Shown piece after piece: positions 32,789-42,400 of a DNA stretch of 51,104 nucleotides. Every line of letters begins with the position of its first letter. The stretch's first letter is position 1. Position numbers and translations under genes: made by a program. The DNA lies in NCBI GenBank assembly GCA_946402275.1, contig CAMIVY010000024.1, positions 1-51,104 on the forward strand, given 5' to 3'. Origin of the DNA: an uncultured Prevotella sp. Lineage in GTDB: Bacteria > Bacteroidota > Bacteroidia > Bacteroidales > Bacteroidaceae. Below the pieces are notes generated by a model. It made no database searches. It was not told the origin of the DNA and worked only from the letters and a program-made list of their open reading frames with translations.

Positions 32789-33382
32789 TTATCGTAAGTC
32801 TATGATTTCTGCTGATGGGAAATCCTTCGAATTGAAACGGAACTTTCCATCAGCAATAGTTGTCTTTTTGAAATGAGAAATGTCAATGGTGCTCCATTCC
32901 TTCTGTTTCATCCGGATTTGCGATGGAATGTAGCCTTTCTGCGATACCGTGATGTACATCTCTTGAATGGCTTTTTTCTTGTCTGTCGCCTTGAGGTGCA
33001 CGACATAGTTCTTTCCAGCCTTCTCTAACGAATAGGTATATCCTTTCTTATACAGGTAGATGAAATTGTAAGGATTAATGGCTGCCAGTTCTGATTCCGA
33101 TGGATTTGAAACATTTACCTCTTCGTTCTGTTTCATATAGGTCCACATGGTTTTTCCGTCAAACCAGATGGTTGCCTGTGGAGTGGTGGCGTGGAATTTC
33201 CTTCCCTTGACGGCAATAGTACCACTGGCATTCATGTTCTTACCCTTGATGGTAAATGATGCCGACACCCCAGATTTCCCGGATATGTTTGCTGCAGTCT
33301 TGTCCAACACTTCTTTAGCAGACTGTCCATACGATGCTATTGCTAAGAATAGCATCACGATAGTGATTTTTATCCTCTCCAT
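32789..33382 (-). CDS. LolA-like periplasmic lipoprotein carrier
   Basis: 197 residues with signal peptide (about residues 1-19, ending ASYGQ). The mature part is an open beta-barrel pattern: GVSASFTIKGKNMNASGTIAVKGRKF, then IWFDGKTMWTYMKQNEEVNVS and NPYNFIYLYKKGY, which is the LolA order. It would ferry lipoproteins across the periplasm or bind lipids. It overlaps the 3' end of ftsK by 13 bp. The ftsK-lolA pairing is common in Bacteroidota, which supports the call. Confidence 0.82.
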   Translation of the reverse strand: MERIKITIVMLFLAIASYGQSAKEVLDKTAANISGKSGVSASFTIKGKNMNASGTIAVKGRKFHATTPQATIWFDGKTMWTYMKQNEEVNVSNPSESELAAINPYNFIYLYKKGYTYSLEKAGKNYVVHLKATDKKKAIQEMYITVSQKGYIPSQIRMKQKEWSTIDISHFKKTTIADGKFRFNSKDFPSAEIIDLR

Positions 33383-35847
33383 TGTGATAATAGATTCTCA
33401 AGACTGTTTTCGTCCATGATTAATACTTCACGAGGCTTAGAACCATGAGCGGCTCCTACGATACCAGCTTTCTCCAACTGGTCCATCAATCGTCCGGCAC
33501 GGTTGTATCCGATGGCGAATTTACGCTGTATCAAACTCGTACTTCCGCTTTGCTCACGAACAATAAGTCGGGCGGCATCCTCAAACATCGGATCAAGATG
33601 CTGCATATCGACGTCTCGGCTTTCGCCACCCTCTCCATCGTCTGTGTCAGGCTCTGGAAGTTCAAAGGCGGTGAGATAGCCCTGCTGTTGTGCGATGAAC
33701 TGGTTGATACGCTCCACTTCAGGTGTATCCACAAAAGCACACTGTACACGAACAGGCTCGCCACCATTGAGGTAAAGCATATCGCCTCGGCCTATCAGTT
33801 GTTGGGCACCTGGACGGTCAAGAATAGTACGTGAGTCAATCATGGCACCTACGCGGAAGGCAATACGACTTGGGAAGTTTGCCTTGATGGTACCAGTGAT
33901 AATGTTTGTGGTAGGACGCTGAGTGGCTATAATCATGTGGATACCCACGGCACGAGCCAGCTGTGCGATACGGGCTATAGGCAACTCTACTTCCTTGCCT
34001 GCCGTCATAATCAAATCACCAAACTCATCGATAACCACTACAATATAGGGCATAAAGCGATGACCATGCTCTGGGTTCAGTTGGCGGTCAATGAATTTCT
34101 TGTTGTACTCCTTGAGATTGCGGGCTTGAGCCATCTTCAACAAATCGTAACGGGTGTCCATCTCTTTACATAGAGAGTTCAGGGTGCGGATAACCTTGGT
34201 GACGTCTGTAATGATAGGTTCTTCGCCATCGTCAGGGACCTTTGCTAGGAAGTGCTTCTCAATGGACGAATAGACGCTGAACTCTACCTTCTTCGGGTCA
34301 ACCAGTACAATTTTTAGTTCAGCGGGATGTTTTTTGTATAGCAGGGAAGTGATAATGGCATTCAGACCAACCGACTTACCCTGTCCGGTAGCACCAGCAA
34401 CAAGCAAGTGGGGAGCCTTTGCCAAGTCGAACATAAACACCTCGTTGGTAATCGTCTTACCCACCGCACAAGGCAGGTCCATTGTTGTCTCCTGGAACTT
34501 CTTTGAGTTCAGGATACTCTCCATAGATACGGTAGAAGGCTTGGCGTTAGGCACCTCAATACCAATGGTGCCTTTACCTGGTATAGGAGCAATGATACGA
34601 ATACCGAGTGCTGAGAGGCTCAATGCGATGTCATCTTCCAAATTGCGGATTCTTGAAATGCGGACACCTGGGGCAGGAGTAATCTCATAAAGTGTAATGG
34701 TAGGACCTACGGTGGCCTTGATACTTGAAATTTCCACGCCAAAGTTACGCAGTACATCGACAATACGGTTCTTATTGGCTGTCTGTTCTGCCATATCAAT
34801 AAACGGCTTGCCATCGTCATCATACTTCTTCAGCAAGTCAAGGGTAGGATAGTGGTAGTTCTCCAAATCGCGCTTGGGATCATAAGGCGTATTGATATCT
34901 CCATAATTGCCTACGAGGTCGCTTCCCTTAGCAGCTTCTTCCTCTGACGCCTCTTCAATCTCCATGTCGATTTCTTGATTATCGTCATTGATATTCTCTA
35001 CATCCTCTTTAACGTTGTTACGGATGTCGTTTGGAGTGACAAAAGTTTCTGTATATTTTTTCTCAGGCTCGGGAGTGTTGATATCGTCAAACTCTACGGT
35101 TTGTTCTTGTGGGTCATCAAACACCTCCGGGTCTTCCAATGTGTTCAGGTAATTAGGCTTCTCGTCCTCTGAGTCGCCTTTGCCAATATGGATTTCCATC
35201 GGAATTTTCTTCAAATAGCGTAAAGGATTGAAGATTTTACGGATGAAAATAATCGTTTCCATGCTGAGGTATGAGAGGAAAGCAATGGCACATAAGGCAA
35301 GGACTGCAACCAGTCCGGGTACGCCGATGAGACCTTCTATCTGTTGGCTGACGGCTAATCCGTGGTCACCACCTGGATTGTAGCAGGCGTCTTCAAAGAA
35401 GGGTACGAAGAATTTTGCCATAGCGACGGAAGCCCAAATCATGATGATGGTCAGGCACATGAACCATTTCAGCAGCTTTACCTGATAGGCACGCATCAGT
35501 CGGATAGACACCATCAGGATGAATATGGGAATGATGAATGCTGCCAGTCCAAAGCACCGCTTCATGAAGAACCATGCTGCATAAGCTCCTAGTGAACCGC
35601 ATGAATTCTGGAATTCTTGGTTCTGGTTAAGTATCTCACCTGCACGTGGTGCTTCTATCATGCTCTGATCAGCCTCGCCCGTAAAGAGGTAGGAGACGAA
35701 AGCCCATGTCAGGTAGCCTGCTATAAAAAGGAGACAGAAACCCAGTACGAAGTTGATACGCTCGTTGTGGAAAATGTTGTCTATGCCGATAGCTTGTTGG
35801 AAGCTCGTAGTCTTCTCAGGAGCTTTTGTTGTTTTCTTTTTTGCCAT
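33370..35847 (-). CDS. ftsK: DNA translocase FtsK
   Basis: 825 residues. Four or so N-terminal membrane helices (to about residue 190), an acidic linker rich in Asp/Glu/Asn, then the motor: alpha domain (DVLRNFGVEISSIKATVGPTITLYE), RecA-like ATPase with Walker A GATGQGKSVGLN (~485-496), Walker B YIVVVIDEFGDLI, and the C-terminal gamma winged helix (TSLIQRKFAIGYNRAGRLMDQLE) that reads KOPS-type sites. It resolves chromosome dimers at the division septum. Its promoter is TAatTTTG at 35867-35874. Confidence 0.97.
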   Translation of the reverse strand: MAKKKTTKAPEKTTSFQQAIGIDNIFHNERINFVLGFCLLFIAGYLTWAFVSYLFTGEADQSMIEAPRAGEILNQNQEFQNSCGSLGAYAAWFFMKRCFGLAAFIIPIFILMVSIRLMRAYQVKLLKWFMCLTIIMIWASVAMAKFFVPFFEDACYNPGGDHGLAVSQQIEGLIGVPGLVAVLALCAIAFLSYLSMETIIFIRKIFNPLRYLKKIPMEIHIGKGDSEDEKPNYLNTLEDPEVFDDPQEQTVEFDDINTPEPEKKYTETFVTPNDIRNNVKEDVENINDDNQEIDMEIEEASEEEAAKGSDLVGNYGDINTPYDPKRDLENYHYPTLDLLKKYDDDGKPFIDMAEQTANKNRIVDVLRNFGVEISSIKATVGPTITLYEITPAPGVRISRIRNLEDDIALSLSALGIRIIAPIPGKGTIGIEVPNAKPSTVSMESILNSKKFQETTMDLPCAVGKTITNEVFMFDLAKAPHLLVAGATGQGKSVGLNAIITSLLYKKHPAELKIVLVDPKKVEFSVYSSIEKHFLAKVPDDGEEPIITDVTKVIRTLNSLCKEMDTRYDLLKMAQARNLKEYNKKFIDRQLNPEHGHRFMPYIVVVIDEFGDLIMTAGKEVELPIARIAQLARAVGIHMIIATQRPTTNIITGTIKANFPSRIAFRVGAMIDSRTILDRPGAQQLIGRGDMLYLNGGEPVRVQCAFVDTPEVERINQFIAQQQGYLTAFELPEPDTDDGEGGESRDVDMQHLDPMFEDAARLIVREQSGSTSLIQRKFAIGYNRAGRLMDQLEKAGIVGAAHGSKPREVLIMDENSLENLLSQWRG

Positions 35848-35866
35848 GTCTTTTATAAATAATGTG

Positions 35867-35874
35867 CAAAATTA
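35867..35874 (-). promoter_or_regulatory. -7 promoter element of ftsK
   Basis: TAATTTTG on the minus strand, about 20 nt before ATG 35847. Confidence 0.6.
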
Positions 35875-35980
35875 CGAATTAAAACTTAGATTTCATCACA
35901 ATATCTGCAGTTTTTTGTTTTTTTTGCATTCCGCTTGTTTTGTGTTCTTGTTTCAAGATGTTCGAAAATGCTGAAATTAA

Positions 35981-36012
35981 TTTGGCTTTTTGCTTACTTA
36001 TTCGTAACTTTG
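35981..36012 (+). promoter_or_regulatory. Promoter of the exonuclease gene, giving a near-leaderless start
   Basis: TTTG at 35981-35984 and TAACTTTG at 36005-36012 with the standard spacing. Only 8 nt separate the -7 box from ATG 36021, so the transcript should begin at or within a few bases of the start codon. Confidence 0.65.
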
Positions 36013-36020
36013 TCGCCCAA

Positions 36021-36641
36021 ATGAAAAAGATTATCTATCAAAAATACGACAAACAGAAGATTGCTGACTTGCCTAGAGTGTTGTTTGAAGGGCGTATTGT
36101 GGTGATTCTGACCGAGTCAGAGGCCCAAAAGGCTGTTGACTATCTCTTGTCACAGCCAGTCTTGGGTGTTGATACGGAGACGCGCCCTTCGTTCAAGAAG
36201 GGCAGAATCAACAAAGTGGCTTTGTTGCAAGTGTCCAGTCGTGAGATATGTTTCTTGTTCCGGCTTAATCAATTAGGCGTTTCACCGTCCATCAAGCGGT
36301 TCTTGGAGGATCAATCAGTTCCAAAGATAGGTCTTTCGTGGCATGATGACCTGAATATGCTTCATAAGACGGCAGATTTCGAGACAGGGAATTTTATTGA
36401 TTTGCAAGATCATGTAAAAGAGGTAGGCGTTGAAGACATGAGTCTTCAGAAACTTTATGCCAACTTCTTCGGACAGAAGATTTCGAAACGGGAACGGCTA
36501 ACTAATTGGGAAGCCGATATCCTGACCGATAAACAAAAGCTGTATGCTGCTACAGACGCATGGGCGTGTGTGATGCTTTACGAAGAACTGATGCGGTTGG
36601 AGCAGACGGGCGACTATTGTTTAGTGAATAGTGAAGAGTAA
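36021..36641 (+). CDS. DEDDy 3'-5' exonuclease
   Basis: 206 residues from ATG 36021; the open frame reaches back to 35940, but that part contains the promoter. The RNase D-type motifs are LGVDTETRPSF (DxE), LSWHDDLNMLH and YAATDAWACVMLYE (Y-x3-D), making it a DEDDy nuclease acting on RNA or DNA 3' ends. No HRDC or helicase domain is attached. The last residues (CLVNSEE) and the stop are encoded by the edge of an AGTGAATAGTGAA repeat. The next gene lies 61 bp away. Confidence 0.9.
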   Translation: MKKIIYQKYDKQKIADLPRVLFEGRIVVILTESEAQKAVDYLLSQPVLGVDTETRPSFKKGRINKVALLQVSSREICFLFRLNQLGVSPSIKRFLEDQSVPKIGLSWHDDLNMLHKTADFETGNFIDLQDHVKEVGVEDMSLQKLYANFFGQKISKRERLTNWEADILTDKQKLYAATDAWACVMLYEELMRLEQTGDYCLVNSEE

Positions 36642-36690
36642 GCGGGCTTTGCCCTAGTGAATAGTGAAAAGTGAATAGTGAAGAGTGAAA
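36626..36690 (+). repeat. AGTGAATAGTGAA intergenic repeat with GCGGGCTTTGCCC hairpin
   Basis: It begins inside the exonuclease gene's last codons (TTAGTGAATAGTGAAGAG) and supplies its stop codon. It then continues with GCGGGCTTTGCCCTAGTGAA and further GTGAATAGTGAAGAG units up to the next gene. Confidence 0.75.
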
Positions 36691-36702
36691 AAAATCAGGG
36701 CT

Positions 36703-37887
36703 ATGGCAAAATATAGACAGATATGGCTTAAACGGGGTAAGGACGAGAGTCTTAAGAGATTCCATCCTTGGGTGTTCTCTGGGGCTATCCAAAAGATAGA
36801 CGAGGGAGTAGAAGAAGGTGAAGTGGTGCGTGTGTTGGCTAATTCGGGCGATTTTATCGCTGTAGGACACTATCAGGAGGGCTCTATAGCCGTTCGTGTG
36901 TTGTCTTTCTCCGACGTGCTGATTGACGATGAATTCTGGCATTCCCGCCTCTCATCGGCATTGAAGATGCGTCAGGCAATTGGTATAGCTGACAATCCCG
37001 ATAATAACACCTACCGCTTGGTGCATGGCGAGGGTGACAACCTGCCGGGCTTGATTATCGATGTTTATGGTCAGACGGCCGTCATGCAAGCCCATTCCAT
37101 TGGAATGCACTTGTGTCGCAAGGAGGTAGCTCGTGCATTGATTGATGTGATGGAATCGAGGATTTCGCATGTTTATTATAAGAGTGAGACTACGCTTCCT
37201 TTCATGACTGCCGATGATATGAATGGATTCCTCTATGGTAATAGTGATGATAATATCGCAACCGAAAACGGCTTGAAGTTCCGTGTAGATTGGTTGAAGG
37301 GACAGAAGACGGGTTTCTTCGTTGACCAGCGTGAGAACCGCTCTTTGTTGGAACATTATGCCAAAGGAAAGCGTGTGCTGAACATGTTCTGCTATACAGG
37401 TGGCTTCTCGTTCTATGCGATGCGTGGTGGGGCTGAACTGGTACATAGTGTGGATAGTTCAGCAAAAGCCATCGAACTGACGAAAGAGAATGTAGAACTG
37501 AATTTCCCTGGAGATGCCCGTCATCAGGCCTACTGCGAAGATGCTTTCAAGTATCTGGAACAAACAGGTTCTAATTATAACCTCATTATCCTTGACCCGC
37601 CTGCCTTTGCCAAGCATCGTGGAGCGCTTCATAATGCCTTGAAGGGCTATACGCGCTTGAATCAAAAGGCTTTCGAGAAGATTGAAAAGGGCGGCATCCT
37701 CTTCACGTTCTCGTGTTCGCAAGTGGTCACGAAAGACCATTTCCGCAATGCGGTGTTTACGGCAGCTGCCCTTGCCAAGCGTAAGGTTCGCATCTTGCAT
37801 CAGTTGCACCAACCTGCCGATCATCCCATCAACATCTATCATCCGGAGGGTGAATACCTGAAGGGCTTGGTGCTCTATGTGGAGTAA
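36703..37887 (+). CDS. RlmI-like 23S rRNA cytosine methyltransferase
   Basis: 394 residues from ATG 36703 (MAKYRQIWLKRGKDES); a GTG at 36685 lies in repeat DNA and is less likely. The N-terminal PUA domain reads FHPWVFSGAIQKID. The AdoMet core follows: FFVDQRENR, VLNMFCYTGGFSFYA, LDPPAFAKHR and the cysteine motif FTFSCSQVVT with the catalytic Cys. The family makes 5-methylcytosine in 23S rRNA. The last 11 bp overlap tilS, so the two tRNA/rRNA modification genes are coupled. Confidence 0.9.
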   Translation: MAKYRQIWLKRGKDESLKRFHPWVFSGAIQKIDEGVEEGEVVRVLANSGDFIAVGHYQEGSIAVRVLSFSDVLIDDEFWHSRLSSALKMRQAIGIADNPDNNTYRLVHGEGDNLPGLIIDVYGQTAVMQAHSIGMHLCRKEVARALIDVMESRISHVYYKSETTLPFMTADDMNGFLYGNSDDNIATENGLKFRVDWLKGQKTGFFVDQRENRSLLEHYAKGKRVLNMFCYTGGFSFYAMRGGAELVHSVDSSAKAIELTKENVELNFPGDARHQAYCEDAFKYLEQTGSNYNLIILDPPAFAKHRGALHNALKGYTRLNQKAFEKIEKGGILFTFSCSQVVTKDHFRNAVFTAAALAKRKVRILHQLHQPADHPINIYHPEGEYLKGLVLYVE

Positions 37888-39199
37888 AGTTGATGCTTAT
37901 ATTAAGAAGTATAAACTGCTTAATGCCAGTGATTTATATATTATAGCTTTAAGTGGTGGCGCGGATAGTGTAGCGTTGCTTCTGCTGTTAAAAGAAGCCG
38001 GTTTCAACGTACATGCGGCGCATTGTAATTTTTGTCTTCGAGGGGCAGAGTCGGATAGGGATGAGGCATTTTGTGTGTCGCTCTGTCAACAGTTGGACAT
38101 TGAACTCCACCGTGCTCATTTTAGTACGCGGATGTATGCCGAATTACACAAAGTAAGCATTGAAATGGCTGCCCGTGAACTGCGCTATCGGTGGTTTGAA
38201 CAACTACGTGAGGACATGGGTGCGGCTGGCGTCTGTGTGGCTCACCATCGTGATGACTCGGTGGAAACGGTGCTGCTGAACCTTGTCAGAGGTACAGGAT
38301 TGCGCGGCATGACGGGTATTCAACCCCGAAATGGTTCTATTTTGCGCCCGCTTTTGTGTGTTTCAAGGGCAGAGATTGAGGCGTTTTTGGCTGAAAGAGG
38401 ACAAAAATACGTGACCGATAGCACCAATTTGGAGGCTGACGTGCTGCGAAATAAGGTTCGTTTGCAGGTGCTGCCCCTGCTTCGTGAACTCAATCCTGCC
38501 GTGTCTGAGAATATCCAGCGGACGGCTGAAAATCTGGTGGAAGCGCAAGAAGTACTGGATGCGATATTGACTAATTATAATAACAGTAACGTTCTTGAAC
38601 TAAGTGAATTAGATAAATACGGTTCAAGTGAATATGTGGTATTCGAATGGCTCAAAAACTACGGTTTCAACGGCAGTCAGGTGCGTCAGATTTTAAATGC
38701 CGATAGCGGTGGAATCGTTAGTTCCGCATCAGGGTATGATGTCTTGAAGGATCGTACCCGTCTTGTTGTTGAAAAAACGGATGTTACGTTTCAAGCCCAT
38801 CGAAACGTAATATCGATGCCCTCGAAACGTATTGTCGTGCCTGAGGAAGGAACGTATATTTTGGACGAAAACAGTAAGGTTAAGGTGCGAAAATGTGCTG
38901 TTTACGTATCGAAAGATCCTTATGTTGCTACGCTCGATGCTGACAAGGTGGCGTTTCCGCTGACCGTCCGCAGGGTAGAGGAGGGTGACTGGATGGTGCC
39001 CTACGGCATGAAAGGTCGCAAGCTGTTGAGCGACCTGATGACCGGCCTGAAGATGAATGTTTTCGAGAAGCGTCGCCAGTTGGTAGTTGTTGATAGTCAG
39101 GGGATTATCGTGTGGGCTGTTGGCCTGCGTACAGACCATCGTGTGGCCGTCGGCGACCAGACTAAGACCGTTTTGGAAATCAGTTTCGACAGCGTCTGA
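37877..39199 (+). CDS. tilS: tRNA(Ile)-lysidine synthetase
   Basis: 440 residues. PP-loop ATPase motif LSGGADSVALLLLL (S26-S31), then HAAHCNFCLRGAESDRDEAFC and VAHHRDDSVETVLLNLVRGTGLRGMTGI. These are followed by the helical linker and the C-terminal tRNA-binding domain. It attaches lysine to C34 of tRNA-Ile(CAU), changing its reading from AUG to AUA, and is essential in most bacteria. It starts inside the end of the RlmI-like gene and is followed by a large inverted repeat. Confidence 0.95.
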   Translation: MWSKVDAYIKKYKLLNASDLYIIALSGGADSVALLLLLKEAGFNVHAAHCNFCLRGAESDRDEAFCVSLCQQLDIELHRAHFSTRMYAELHKVSIEMAARELRYRWFEQLREDMGAAGVCVAHHRDDSVETVLLNLVRGTGLRGMTGIQPRNGSILRPLLCVSRAEIEAFLAERGQKYVTDSTNLEADVLRNKVRLQVLPLLRELNPAVSENIQRTAENLVEAQEVLDAILTNYNNSNVLELSELDKYGSSEYVVFEWLKNYGFNGSQVRQILNADSGGIVSSASGYDVLKDRTRLVVEKTDVTFQAHRNVISMPSKRIVVPEEGTYILDENSKVKVRKCAVYVSKDPYVATLDADKVAFPLTVRRVEEGDWMVPYGMKGRKLLSDLMTGLKMNVFEKRRQLVVVDSQGIIVWAVGLRTDHRVAVGDQTKTVLEISFDSV

Positions 39200-39202
39200 A
39201 CT

Positions 39203-39382
39203 TGTCTTGTTCATTTGGCAGCTATGACAGTATGACAAATGACAGTTATTGAAAATTTATTTGTGCATTATGTTAGTATTATATATATTTTTAAATATAT
39301 ATAATACTATACTTTATTCCCCTCAAATTCAAAAAACTGTCATTTGTCATAACTGTCATTTGTCATTGTCAAGACAAAAGGC
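39203..39382. repeat. Long imperfect inverted repeat with AT-palindrome core
   Basis: Left arm words TATGACAGTATGACAAATGA and CAGTTATTG pair with right arm words AACTGTCATTTGTCATAACT and GTCATTTGTCATTG. In the middle, 39275-39308 is a perfect 16-bp palindrome (AGTATTATATATATTT with its complement, 2-nt centre). The whole may fold as one long hairpin between tilS and the ileS promoter. Confidence 0.75.
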
Positions 39383-39411
39383 TTACACATTGTCAATTGC
39401 GAGGTAAAAAA

Positions 39412-39443
39412 TTTGGTAGTTCGGAAAAAAATGCTTACTTTTG
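39412..39443 (+). promoter_or_regulatory. Promoter of ileS
   Basis: TTTG at 39412-39415 and TACTTTTG at 39436-39443 with standard spacing. ATG at 39483 gives a leader of about 30 nt. No T-box-like leader is seen. Confidence 0.75.
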
Positions 39444-39482
39444 CACGTCATTAAGAAAAATAGTAAGAAAATATCGATATTT

Positions 39483-42400
39483 ATGAGTAAGAGATTTGCC
39501 GAACACAAAGGCTTGAATTTAGTGCAGACGAACGATGACGTGCTGCAGACGTGGAAGGAGAAAAATGTCTTCTGGCGCTCCGTGACGGAGAGGGAGGGTT
39601 GTCCCCAATTCGTATTCTTCGAAGGTCCCCCATCGGCCAATGGTCACCCCGGAATCCATCACGTGCTGGCGCGTAGCATCAAGGACACCTTCAACCGCTA
39701 TAAAACCATGCAGGGCTTTCAGGTGAAGCGTAAGGCCGGTTGGGACACCCACGGACTGCCCGTAGAGCTGGGTGTCGAGAAGGAACTGGGCATCACCAAG
39801 GCCGACATCGACAACAAGGAGAGCGACAAGTACATCTCTACCGAGGACTACAACAAGAAGTGTCGCGAAAACGTGATGATGTACACTGCCGAGTGGCGTG
39901 AACTGACGGAGAAGATGGGTTACTTTGTTGACCTGGACAATCCCTACATCACCTACGACAACAAGTATATTGAGACGCTGTGGTGGCTGCTGAAGCAGTT
40001 CTACAATAAGGGCCTGCTCTACAAGGGCTACACCATCCAGCCCTATTCACCCGCAGCAGGAACAGGACTTTCCTCGCACGAATTGAACCAGCCTGGATGC
40101 TACCGTGACGTGAAGGACACCACCTGTACTGCTCAGTTCAAGATGAAGAATCCGAAGCCGGAGATGGCAGAGTGGGGTACACCGTACTTCCTGGCTTGGA
40201 CCACCACACCGTGGACACTGGCTGCCAACTCAGCCCTCTGCGTAGGTCCGAAGATAGACTATGTGGCTGTGCAGACCTACAATCCCTATACTGCTGAACC
40301 CATAACTATCGTGTTGGCTGAAGCCCGTCTGAATGCCTATCTGCCCGCCGAGGGTGCCATTACGGACGGTGGCGAACTGCCTAAATACGAGCGTGGCGAC
40401 AAGCTGATTCCCTATCGCATCGTAGCCCGCTACAAAGGTACTGACCTCGTCGGCATGGAATACGAACAGCTGATGCCTGCCATCAAGCCGATGGGCGATG
40501 CCTTCAAGGTGATTCCTGGTGACTATGTAACCACGGACGATGGTGCCGGTATCGTGCATATCGCCCCCAATTTCGGTGCTGACGATGCCTTCGTAGCCAA
40601 GAAAGCCGGTATCTGTCCTATTGTGCTGATAGACAAGAAAGGTGCTGAGCGCCCCGTGGTTGACCTGCAAGGTAAGTACTTCGTGATAGAAGACCTGGAT
40701 GCAGACTTCGTGAAGAACTATGTCAACGTAGAGGAATGGAACAAGTTTGCAGGTCGTTACGTGAAGAATGCCTACGACGATACGCTGACCGACAAAGACG
40801 AGACGCTGGATATCAGTATCTGCATGGACTTGAAGGCTCAGAACAAGGTGTTCAAAATTGAGAAGCACGTCCACAACTATCCCCACTGCTGGCGTACTGA
40901 TAAACCTGTGCTCTATTACCCGTTGGATTCGTGGTTTATCAAATCGTCAGCCTGCAAAGAACGCATGAGTGAGCTCAATAAGACCATCAACTGGCAGCCT
41001 GAATCAACAGGTACGGGACGATTCGGCAACTGGCTCGACAACCTGAACGACTGGAACTTGAGCCGTAGCCGCTTCTGGGGTACTCCGCTGCCTATCTGGC
41101 GTTCAGAGGACGGCGAGGAAATCTGCATCGGCAGCGTAGAAGAACTCTATAACGAGATGGAAAAGGCCGTTGCAGCAGGCTTCATGAAGAGCAACCTGCT
41201 GAAAGACCAGGGTTTTGTACCTGGAGACATGAGCAAGGAGAACTACGACAAGATAGACCTGCACCGCCCATACGTAGATTATATCGTGCTGTGTTCAGCT
41301 TCTGGTAAGCCCATGAAGCGCGAGTCAGACCTGATTGACGTGTGGTTTGACTCCGGTTCGATGCCTTATGCTCAAGTACACTATCCGTTCGAAAATGCCG
41401 AACTCATCGACAAGCGTATTGCCTTCCCCTGCGATTTCATCAACGAAGGTGTTGATCAGACACGTGGATGGTTCTTTACCCTGCACGCCATTGCAACGAT
41501 GATTTTCGACAGCGTAGCCTTCAAGAACGTTATCTCCTCGGGACTGGTGCTCGATGCGAAGGGCAACAAGATGTCAAAGCATGTCGGCAACGTGGTCAAT
41601 CCGTTCGATATGATTGGCAAGTATGGCTCTGATGCCGTTCGTCTCTACATGATGACCAACTCGGAGCCTTGGGACAATCTGAAGTTCGACCCTGAGGGCG
41701 TTGCTGAAATCAGCCGTAAATTCTTTGGCACCTTATATAATACATATTCGCTCTTTGCGATGTATGCCAACGTGGACGGCTTTGACCCGCAGACACCTCA
41801 GATTCCCGTCAGCGAGCGTCCTGAGTTTGACCGTTGGATTCTCTCTTGTCTGAACTCGCTGGTTCAGGGTGTTCAGCAGGAGATGGACGGCTACGATCCT
41901 ACCCGTGCAGGCCGACTCATCGACGCCTTTGTGGATGAAGACCTCTCGAACTGGTACGTCCGTCTGAACAAGAAACGTTTCTGGGGCAAGGAGATGGACA
42001 GTGATAAGCTGGCTGCCTATCAGACGCTGTACGAGTGCTTGATGACCGTTGCCAAGCTGTTGGCACCGTTTGCACCCTTCTTTGCCGACCAACTTTATAA
42101 AGACCTCGGTGGCGCATTGGATAGTGTGCATCTGGATAAATTCCCCGAATTCAACGCAGCCCTTGTCAATAAGGACCTCGAAGAGCGTATGGACATTGCC
42201 CAGCGTATTACCACCGTCGTGCTGTCATTGCGTAAGAAGGAAGGCATTGCGGTGAAGCAGCCGTTGCAGACACTGATGATTCCACCCGTTGACAATGCGC
42301 AGCGTGAGGCTATCGAGACGGTAAAGGACATCTTCTTGCAAGAGGTGAACGTGAAGGACGTTAAGTTCGTAGAGGGTGCCGGCATCTTGGTGAAGAAGGT

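Noticed and set aside
39441..39482. Longer N-terminus for ileS
   Set aside because: It would start inside the -7 box; MSKRFAEHKG at 39483 matches the family start.
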